Positions 24,659 to 31,456 of a stretch of DNA of 64,000 nt are shown piece by piece (within the stretch, counting starts at the first letter, position 1; every line of letters begins with the position of its first letter). Origin of the DNA: an uncultured Marinobacter sp. (GTDB lineage Bacteria > Pseudomonadota > Gammaproteobacteria > Pseudomonadales > Oleiphilaceae); NCBI RefSeq assembly GCF_947259545.1, contig NZ_CAMYMK010000002.1:186001-250000 (forward strand). The letters are read 5' to 3'. The notes below the pieces were generated by a model, which did not search any database, had not been told where the DNA came from, and saw only the letters and a list, made by a program, of their open reading frames with translations. The translations under genes were made by a program, and so were the position numbers.

Positions 24659-27494
24659 CGCAGTAATGCTGGCATTGTTACTGGGTGGCTGCGGCGCCTT
24701 CAATGGCGGTCAAACCATCAGCGGGCTGCAGGACCAGGACCGGGCACTGAACGATATCCCGTTGCCAAGTGTGCGCCATGCCGACGTGCGGGAGGAATAC
24801 CGCCGCTTACTGGAGGTGGTCGAAGAGCGCAAACTCAAAGAACAGATTGAACGCCGGATTGCCAGCGTGTACATGCTGGAGGGGGACTACCACCAGCTGC
24901 TGGGTGTGCTGCCCGGTGACGACGGTTATTTCCCCGAGGCGATCAGCGCCTACCATCAGCTCCTGGAGAAATACCCCGGATCCGACGAGAACGCGGAAGC
25001 CATGTATCAACTGGCCAAGGCCTACGACCTGGACGGTCGTGACCGGGAGGCCCAGCAAATCCTCGATCGTTTTATCGAGGATCATCCGGACTCCGAGCGG
25101 CTATCGGAGGTGTATTTCCGCAAAGGCGATATCCATTTTCGCCACGAGCAATACGAGGAGGCAGAGCAGGCCTACCAGGCAGTAGTGGCCATCGGCGGGG
25201 ACTCTGAGTTCCTCAACAACTCCCATTACCTGCTGGGCTGGGCGCGGTACAAATTGAGCGATTACGACCGCAGCCTGATGTCCTTCTCGCGGGTACTCGA
25301 CCGCCTGGTGCCGGAAGATGGCAAGGTCGAAAAACTGGGCAACGTGGACCGCTCTCTGGTGGACGACACCCTTCGGATCATGAGTGTCGGGCTTGCCCAT
25401 GCCGGTGGCGCAGGCAAGATCGACGCGATGTTTACGGGGCGCCCCGAGGCGGCCAAGTACACCTGGATACTGTACTCCAGTCTGGGTGAGCATTACCTGG
25501 AAAAGGAACGTTACGAAGACTCCGCGTCGTCATTCCGGGCGTTCGTAGAGAGCAATCCGGACTCCGACCGTGCGCCGGAAATGCATTCGGAAATGATCCG
25601 GGCCTACGTGGATGGCGAATTCTCCCAGCAGGTGTTGCCGGAGAAGGAACGCTATGTGCGTAACTACGGTATCCGTTCGGAGTTCTGGCAGACCAAACCG
25701 GCAGACATCAAGGCCAAGGTCACGCCGAATCTGAAAACCTACATCGATGAACTGGCCCGCCATTACCACGCTACCGGTCAACGCCTGAAGCGGGAGCTGG
25801 CGGATGGCAGCGTCAAGGCTTCAAAGGCCGTTGCCATGGCCGGCGAGCAGCGCACCAGCTTCCTCAAAGCGGCGGATTTCTACAGCGAATACGAACAGAC
25901 CTTCCCGAACGACCCGCGTGTGCCGGAAATGGTGTACATGCGCGCCGAAGCCGCTTTTGACGGCGAAGACTACCCCGGGGCCATCGTCGACTACGAGCGC
26001 AGTGCCTACGAGTTCCGCCACCCCGAATACGGTCCGGATGCCGGTTATGCCGCCATTGTGGCCTATCAGAAGCAGGTGGAGCAGGTTATTGCCAGCACCG
26101 GGAAGCAGAGCGAGGAGCTGACCGAATGGCGGAGCAAGGCGGTGGAAAGCCAGTTGCGCTTTGTTCAGGAGTACCGTGCGGACGAGCGCTCCGGTGCCGT
26201 TCTTGCCAAGGCCTCGGAGGAGCTGTTCGAGCTGGGCCGCTACGAGAAGGCGTTGGAAGTGGCTACCAGCGTGGTCAGTGGCGCAGGCACCGTGGATCGT
26301 GACCTCAATCGCACCGCCTATGGCGTAATCGCACACAGCCAATATGAGCTGGGCGATTATGCTGCAGCGGAGCAGGGCTACCGCAAGCAACTGGAATACA
26401 TCCCGGCCGACAGCGAAGAGTCCGGCAAGGTAACCGAGCGTATGGCCATCACCATCTACAAGCAGGGTGAGCAGGCCCTGGCTGCCGAGGACATGGCCGC
26501 TGCCATTGACCAGTTCCTTCGAATCAAGGCCGTTGCCCCCAACACCGATGCGCGGGTGGCTGCCCAGTTTGATGCTGCCACTTACCTGATGAAACTGGAA
26601 ATCTGGGACCGGGCGTTGACCGAAATGCATGAGCTGCGTCGCCTGTTTCCCAATCACAAGCTCGCCGCATCTTTGCCACAGAAGATCGCCTACGCCTACG
26701 AACAGGACGAGCGCTGGGCCAGTGCCGCCAGGGAATACGAAGCCATTTACCACAGCAACGCCAGTGCCGCAGAGCGGCGTGATGCGCTATTCCTGGCGGC
26801 TGAACTCTACGAGCAGGCCGGTGAGGAGCAGCAGGCCCTGGCGTACTTCAAAAAGTGGGCATTTGACTACGAAGAGCCGTTCGATACCCGCATGGAAGCC
26901 CGCTACCACGTGGCCTACCTGTACAAGCGCCACAACGATCTCAATCGCCACCTTTACTGGCTGCGCCGGGTGATCGATGGCCACAACGAGGCCCCCGGCT
27001 CCTGGCAGACCGACCGCTCGGCCTGGCTGGCGGCCTGGGCCAACAACGAGTACGGCGATTACTGGCGCATTGAATTTGACCGGGTGAAGCTGCGGGCACC
27101 GCTCAACAAAAGCATTCCCCGCAAGAACGAGAAGCTGAAGAACGCCCTCGACCGATACCAGCAAGCGGCGGAATACGGTGTGCTCGAACAGACAACCCGT
27201 GCCAGCTACAACATTGCCAACCTCTATGGCCAGTTCGCCCGGGAGCTGATGGACGCGCCCCGGCCGGCGGGCCTGAGCGATCTGGAAAGAATGCAGTACG
27301 AACTGGTGCTGGAAGAACAGGCGATACCGTTTGAGGAGCTCGCAATTGAGCTTCACCAGGCGAATATCGAGCGCTCATGGAACGGCATATTCAACCGCTG
27401 GGTGGAAAAGAGCTTTGCAGACATGGCCAGGCTCAATCCGGCGCGATTCGACAAGCAAGAAGTACAGGTGGCTTATGGCGAAGGTATCCGTTAA
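24648..27494 (+). CDS. Large TPR-repeat outer membrane lipoprotein
   Basis: This 948-residue lipoprotein (lipobox LLGGC, mature Cys near 15) consists almost entirely of TPR-type helical hairpins, e.g. NAEAMYQLAKAYDLDGRDREAQ, SEVYFRKGDIHFRHEQYEEAEQAY and TAYGVIAHSQYELGDYAAAEQGYR. ATG 24648 follows GGGGAG and lies inside the end of the previous gene; the upstream frame is the previous gene out of phase. The protein is long for a single TPR scaffold and is probably anchored to the inner face of the outer membrane, where it could organise the barrels. It overlaps the next gene by 20 bases. Confidence 0.85.
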   Translation: MRYSAVMLALLLGGCGAFNGGQTISGLQDQDRALNDIPLPSVRHADVREEYRRLLEVVEERKLKEQIERRIASVYMLEGDYHQLLGVLPGDDGYFPEAISAYHQLLEKYPGSDENAEAMYQLAKAYDLDGRDREAQQILDRFIEDHPDSERLSEVYFRKGDIHFRHEQYEEAEQAYQAVVAIGGDSEFLNNSHYLLGWARYKLSDYDRSLMSFSRVLDRLVPEDGKVEKLGNVDRSLVDDTLRIMSVGLAHAGGAGKIDAMFTGRPEAAKYTWILYSSLGEHYLEKERYEDSASSFRAFVESNPDSDRAPEMHSEMIRAYVDGEFSQQVLPEKERYVRNYGIRSEFWQTKPADIKAKVTPNLKTYIDELARHYHATGQRLKRELADGSVKASKAVAMAGEQRTSFLKAADFYSEYEQTFPNDPRVPEMVYMRAEAAFDGEDYPGAIVDYERSAYEFRHPEYGPDAGYAAIVAYQKQVEQVIASTGKQSEELTEWRSKAVESQLRFVQEYRADERSGAVLAKASEELFELGRYEKALEVATSVVSGAGTVDRDLNRTAYGVIAHSQYELGDYAAAEQGYRKQLEYIPADSEESGKVTERMAITIYKQGEQALAAEDMAAAIDQFLRIKAVAPNTDARVAAQFDAATYLMKLEIWDRALTEMHELRRLFPNHKLAASLPQKIAYAYEQDERWASAAREYEAIYHSNASAAERRDALFLAAELYEQAGEEQQALAYFKKWAFDYEEPFDTRMEARYHVAYLYKRHNDLNRHLYWLRRVIDGHNEAPGSWQTDRSAWLAAWANNEYGDYWRIEFDRVKLRAPLNKSIPRKNEKLKNALDRYQQAAEYGVLEQTTRASYNIANLYGQFARELMDAPRPAGLSDLERMQYELVLEEQAIPFEELAIELHQANIERSWNGIFNRWVEKSFADMARLNPARFDKQEVQVAYGEGIR

Positions 27495-28320
27495 TTCCGT
27501 ACGTACCGCTGGGATCCTGGGAATATTGCTGGTGTCCGGCTGTGCCGCGCTGCTCCCGCAACCCCAGGACAACAGTACCGTGGATGAGACCAAAGCGTCT
27601 CAGCCAATGGTGGCAGGCAGCCCGGCCACGCAATCCGATGCCCGGGCTCCGCTGCCGCAACAGGCGTATACCGCGGAAGGCGAGAAGATTGAATACAGGG
27701 CTGAGCCGAACCCCTATACCTCCAGCGACTCTGACGTTCCCCAGGAGGCGAGACTTGCTTTTCAGTCTGCCAGCAAGCTGATGGCTGCTGAACAGTATCG
27801 CGAAGCCCGCAAGGCATTCAAAGCAATGACCAGGGACTTTCCGACCCTGTCCGGGCCATGGGTGAAGCTGGGTGAAATTGCCGATAAACGGGATAACGCG
27901 CCACGGGCCGAAGCTGCCTACCGTAAGGCCATTGAGGTGAATCCTGACAACGTCAACGCATACATGGCACTGGCGCTGCACCAGCGTCGCCAGGGTGATT
28001 TTGACGGAGCCAGACAAACCTATGTTGATGCGCTGGAGCTGTGGAAGGATTTCCCGGGTGCCCATCTGAACCTCGCCATCCTCTATGACCTTTACCTGAA
28101 CCAACCGGAACTGGCCCAGCCTCACTACGAGGCCTACGACTTCCTCACCAAGGGTAATGACCCCAAAGTCGGCAACTGGCTGGTCGAGGTGCGCCGTCGC
28201 ACCGGTATTGAAACCAGCTTCATCGATAACCCGCCTCCACCGCCGGAGTTACCTGCGGAATCGTCGGAGCCGGTAGCTGCCGACAAGGGCGCTGAAAACG
28301 GTCAGACAGACAAAGGCTAG
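27475..28320 (+). CDS. TPR-repeat lipoprotein
   Basis: This 281-residue lipoprotein has the lipobox LVSGC (mature Cys near 23). A low-complexity linker to about residue 85 is followed by about three TPR units, e.g. SGPWVKLGEIADKRDNAPRAEAAYRKA and NVNAYMALALHQRRQGDFDGAR, and a Pro/Glu-rich tail. ATG 27475 has AGGTGG upstream and overlaps the end of the large TPR gene. Small TPR lipoproteins of this sort sit next to TolR genes in Glt/Nfs-type loci. It is followed after 9 bases by the 104-residue periplasmic gene. Confidence 0.82.
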   Translation: MAKVSVNSVRTAGILGILLVSGCAALLPQPQDNSTVDETKASQPMVAGSPATQSDARAPLPQQAYTAEGEKIEYRAEPNPYTSSDSDVPQEARLAFQSASKLMAAEQYREARKAFKAMTRDFPTLSGPWVKLGEIADKRDNAPRAEAAYRKAIEVNPDNVNAYMALALHQRRQGDFDGARQTYVDALELWKDFPGAHLNLAILYDLYLNQPELAQPHYEAYDFLTKGNDPKVGNWLVEVRRRTGIETSFIDNPPPPPELPAESSEPVAADKGAENGQTDKG

Positions 28321-28329
28321 GAGTTCACC

Positions 28330-28644
28330 ATGTGGAAAAACATCGCGCGACCCGGCTCGCCGCTGGTCGCTGTCACGGTCCTTTTGACCCTGACATTCGC
28401 CACGGCGGTGAGCGCCCAGGAAGACATTGACCTGGAAAGCACCTTTGTCGGTGACAAGGAACAGCCCTCGGTAAGTTATTTCATTCCCTGGAAGCCGCCG
28501 GAGGGACCGGAAAAGCTGTACCGCTCCATCACCTCCGTCTCAGGACGGGTGTTTGAGGTGGTCGACCGGGATATTCACTCACGAACCATGCAGTTTTACG
28601 ACGAACTTTCTCTGGAAGAACCGTTGGGTTCTTCTCATGAGTGA
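28330..28644 (+). CDS. Small secreted protein of the envelope locus
   Basis: This 104-residue protein has a clear Sec signal (SPLVAVTVLLTLTFATAVSAQ) and an acidic mature part of about 75 residues with PWKPPEGPEKLYRS. AGGAG precedes the ATG. It lies between the TPR lipoprotein and the TolQ homologue with short gaps on both sides, so it is almost certainly part of the same transcript. I do not recognise a family. Its small size and position suggest an accessory periplasmic subunit. Confidence 0.72.
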   Translation: MWKNIARPGSPLVAVTVLLTLTFATAVSAQEDIDLESTFVGDKEQPSVSYFIPWKPPEGPEKLYRSITSVSGRVFEVVDRDIHSRTMQFYDELSLEEPLGSSHE

Positions 28645-28699
28645 GCCAACAAGCAGAAACACACAAACCAATCAAATAGCTAGCTGTGGGGTGTAGACC

Positions 28700-29365
28700 A
28701 TGAACCTTTATTCAACAATCGTTTCTTTTTTCCAGGACGGCGGTGCATTTATGCTTCCGATTGCCTTGATACTGATGGTGGGGCTGGCGATTGCAGTGGA
28801 ACGCTGGTTCTTCCTCAAGCGCGCTTATCAAGCCAACCGGGCAGCCTACTCGGAATTGCTTCCGCTGGTGGATAAAAAGCAATTTGATCAGGCCGAGACA
28901 GCGGCGCAAGGCAACGGTTCCGCTATTGGCCGTTTGCTGTCCGTGGCGCTGGACACCAAGCGTTCGTCTCCTCGTCGTGATGATATACACGCTGCCATGC
29001 AGGAAGGTGTGATGGAGAGCATCCCCCGGCTGTCCAAGCGCACCAACTACCTGTCCACCCTGGCGAACATCGCCACCCTGTTGGGCCTGCTCGGTACCAT
29101 CATCGGCCTGATTGCCGCCTTCACGGCCGTAGCCAATGCCGACCCGGCCGACAAGGCCACCCTGCTATCCCAGTCTATCTCGGTAGCGATGAACACCACC
29201 GCGTTCGGCCTGATGGCTGCCATCCCGCTGCTGTTGATCCACTCGCTGCTGCAGAACAAGACCCTGGAAATTGTCGAAAGCATCGAGATGGCTGGCGTGA
29301 AGTTCCTCAACTCCATCGTTCGCAGCAACCGTGCATCCGTGGCAACACGCGAGTCAGACGCCTGA
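28700..29365 (+). CDS. MotA/TolQ/ExbB proton channel family protein
   Basis: This 221-residue inner-membrane protein has three membrane segments (about 13-35, 113-138 and 155-178). The family blocks GLLGTIIGLIAAF and MNTTAFGLMAAIP form the proton-path helices. Proteins of this family pentamerise around a TolR/ExbD dimer and convert proton flow into movement. The two following genes supply two different TolR/ExbD partners, and a TonB-like transducer comes next. Dedicated TolQ-TolR-TolR sets of this form power AglRQS in Myxococcus. It is distinct from the housekeeping tolQRA and exbBD loci, because pal/tolB and a receptor gene are absent. Confidence 0.93.
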   Translation: MNLYSTIVSFFQDGGAFMLPIALILMVGLAIAVERWFFLKRAYQANRAAYSELLPLVDKKQFDQAETAAQGNGSAIGRLLSVALDTKRSSPRRDDIHAAMQEGVMESIPRLSKRTNYLSTLANIATLLGLLGTIIGLIAAFTAVANADPADKATLLSQSISVAMNTTAFGLMAAIPLLLIHSLLQNKTLEIVESIEMAGVKFLNSIVRSNRASVATRESDA

Positions 29366-29384
29366 ACAACAGTGGTGTGAAACT

Positions 29385-29912
29385 ATGTTTTCCAAGCGAA
29401 GAGAGCTCGAAGAAGCCGACATCGATATCACCGCGTTCATGAACCTGATGATCGTGCTGGTGCCGGTGCTGCTGATGAGCATGGTGTTCAATCACATTGC
29501 CATCCTGGAACTGAACCTGCCGGACCTGACCGGTGCGCAGACCTCCAGCGCGGAGGAAAACCGCCAACTGGAAGTGGTGCTGCGGGAGTCCGCTATTGAG
29601 GTCTACTACCCCAGCGGTCGCCTGGTGAAGACCATCGATAACATCGAGGGTAAGGAGCCTGAAGCCAGTCGTCACGACTTCAAGACCCTCTCCACCGTGC
29701 TGCAGGAAATCAAGCGCAAACTGGCGGCCAGCAACGTCGACAAGCGCGACGCACTGCTGTTGTCCGAAGCTGGCGTCAGCTACCAGTCACTGGTGTCCAC
29801 CATGGACGCCCTGCGTTCAGCGAAGACCGTGGTGGTGGCCGATGAGGTGGATGTTGAGCTGTTCCCGGAAATTTCCCTGGGCGACGCGCCGAAGAAGGGA
29901 GGGAAGTCATGA
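29385..29912 (+). CDS. ExbD/TolR family protein 1 (Asn at proton-path position)
   Basis: This 175-residue protein has one N-terminal membrane helix (about 16-37) and a periplasmic TolR-like domain. Aligned by eye with E. coli TolR, the helix reads DIDITAFMNLMIVLV against EINIVPLLDVLLVLL, so the essential proton-carrying Asp is replaced by Asn20. ATG 29385 is chosen because the frame upstream is the tolQ-like gene out of phase. It overlaps the second TolR gene by 4 bases (ATGA). As a heteromeric stator partner it could be structural while the second paralogue carries the proton. Confidence 0.9.
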   Translation: MFSKRRELEEADIDITAFMNLMIVLVPVLLMSMVFNHIAILELNLPDLTGAQTSSAEENRQLEVVLRESAIEVYYPSGRLVKTIDNIEGKEPEASRHDFKTLSTVLQEIKRKLAASNVDKRDALLLSEAGVSYQSLVSTMDALRSAKTVVVADEVDVELFPEISLGDAPKKGGKS

Positions 29913-30415
29913 TCGACCAGAAACTGACGTCATTCAGCCTTCAGGGGCAGCACAAGCAGTTCATGAAACCGGCCAAGCTGAACCTGGTGTCGCTGATGGA
30001 CATTTTCACCATCCTGGTTTTTTTCCTGCTGCTGAATTCTGGCAGCAACGAAATTCTCAAGGTTAACAAGGATATAACGCTGCCTGATTCCACCGCCCAG
30101 GAGGCAGCCAGGGAGACCATCACGGTGCTGATCACCGACGAAGACATCCTCGTGGATGGCCGGCCGGTGGCGACCATGGAAGATGTGGTGAATGGCAACG
30201 GTTTGATTGCCGGCCTGCAGCAGGAACTGGGTTTCCTGGCCTCGAAGCGCACAGAGCTGACCGAAGAAGAGAAGGTCCTTGGGCGGTCGGCGACCATCCT
30301 GGGCGACCAGGAAGTGCCTTACGAGATTCTCAAACGCGTCATGTTGACCTGCGCCAAGGCCAATTACCGGGATCTCTCTCTGGCCGTTTCACGAGTGGCC
30401 GGAGGCGGCGCCTAG
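29909..30415 (+). CDS. ExbD/TolR family protein 2 (Asp retained)
   Basis: This 168-residue protein has a short cytoplasmic N-terminus, one membrane helix (about 24-45) and a periplasmic domain of about 120 residues. The helix starts KLNLVSLMDIFTILV, and Asp31 aligns with the proton-carrying Asp of TolR/ExbD. It starts inside the stop of the first ExbD gene (ATGA overlap) and is followed after 14 bases by the TonB-like gene. Together with the TolQ homologue it should form a proton-driven stator. Confidence 0.92.
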   Translation: MIDQKLTSFSLQGQHKQFMKPAKLNLVSLMDIFTILVFFLLLNSGSNEILKVNKDITLPDSTAQEAARETITVLITDEDILVDGRPVATMEDVVNGNGLIAGLQQELGFLASKRTELTEEEKVLGRSATILGDQEVPYEILKRVMLTCAKANYRDLSLAVSRVAGGGA

Positions 30416-30429
30416 TCCGGGAGCATTAA

Positions 30430-31383
30430 ATGACGACATTAACAACGACACCCTACGATTTTGCCCTTCCCTGGGACGCCAGTGCGGAAGAAGACAGCCG
30501 GTTTAAGCGCATCCTTAAACGCCTGGGCTTGTTGTTCCTGCTGTTCGCGCTGGTGTTTCCATGGCTGCCTTTGCCGGAAATTGAGCGGGAAGAGCAGGAG
30601 CGCATTCCGCCGGCCCTGGCGAAAGTTCTGGTCGAACAGCGCAAGGTTGCGCCGCCGCCCCCACCACCGGAACCGGTGAAGGAAGAGGTCAGCGAACAGC
30701 CCAAGCCGAAGAAAGAGACGGCGCCGAAACCGGCCCCCAAGAAAGAAGTGCAGGCGGCCCGGAAAAAGGTCTCTACGATGGGCGTCGCGGCCTTCTCCGA
30801 TGAGTTGTCCTCGCTCCGCAGTTCCGTCGATGTGGCGAAGCTGCAGGCCCGCAACACCAACGTCGAGACCGGCGCAGCTGCCAAGGCCGCCCGTTCCGTT
30901 CTCGGGGCAACCTCGGCGACCAAGACCAGTGGCGGTGTGAACAGTTCGGAGATGAACAGCACCGGAACAGGCACCCAGCTTGCCAGCCACGCCTCCAAGG
31001 CGGTGGAAAGCCCTATCGGGGGCGGCACTGGCGGCACTGGAGCCAGTGGCGGCTCGGGGAGTGGGGGCGGTTCCCATCGATCGACGGTGGACAGTGGCCG
31101 GGATATGGAGTCCATCCGTCGGGTCTTCGAGCAGCACAAGGGCGCTATCTATGCCCTGTACAACCGGGCGCTGAGAAGCGACCCGAACGTCAAGGGCAAG
31201 TTTGTGTTCCACATTGTGATCCAGCCTGACGGCAGCATCTCCAGCATCAAGCTGGTGGACAGCCAGCTCGGTGACAAGACGCTGGAGACCAAGTTGCTGG
31301 CACGGATACAGATGATTTCCTTCGGTCCGGAGGACGTTGCCGCCACGCCCGTTAACTACAAGTTCGATTTTATGCCTGGTTGA
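30430..31383 (+). CDS. TonB-like transducer with AgmX/PglI-type C-terminal domain
   Basis: This 317-residue protein has a cytoplasmic N-terminus, one membrane helix (about 34-55) and a Pro/Lys-rich periplasmic spacer (PPPPPPEPVKEE... through about 115). A Gly/Ser-rich linker lies near 195-218. The C-terminal domain (about 225-317) shows the pattern of AgmX/PglI C-terminal domains: IYALYNRALR, GKFVFHIVIQPDGSIS, LLARIQMISFG. Such proteins transmit stator motion across the periplasm. It closes the TolQ-TolR-TolR set. AgmX is a gliding protein of Myxococcus, which is the main reason for proposing an Agl-Glt-like machine. Confidence 0.88.
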   Translation: MTTLTTTPYDFALPWDASAEEDSRFKRILKRLGLLFLLFALVFPWLPLPEIEREEQERIPPALAKVLVEQRKVAPPPPPPEPVKEEVSEQPKPKKETAPKPAPKKEVQAARKKVSTMGVAAFSDELSSLRSSVDVAKLQARNTNVETGAAAKAARSVLGATSATKTSGGVNSSEMNSTGTGTQLASHASKAVESPIGGGTGGTGASGGSGSGGGSHRSTVDSGRDMESIRRVFEQHKGAIYALYNRALRSDPNVKGKFVFHIVIQPDGSISSIKLVDSQLGDKTLETKLLARIQMISFGPEDVAATPVNYKFDFMPG

Positions 31384-31385
31384 CC

Positions 31386-31426
31386 GGCACGTTACGCCAC
31401 CGGAACGACCGGTGGCGTAACGTGCC
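31386..31426 (+). repeat. 18-bp perfect inverted repeat (intercistronic hairpin)
   Basis: The arms GGCACGTTACGCCACCGG (31386-31403) and its exact complement (31409-31426) flank a 5-base AACGA loop. No T-run follows on either strand, so it is not a standard terminator. It could be an RNase III or mRNA-stability element separating the stator genes from the cytochrome-like gene. Confidence 0.8.
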
Positions 31427-31456
31427 CTGGCGGTTCTGATATTGGAGAGGTAGATC

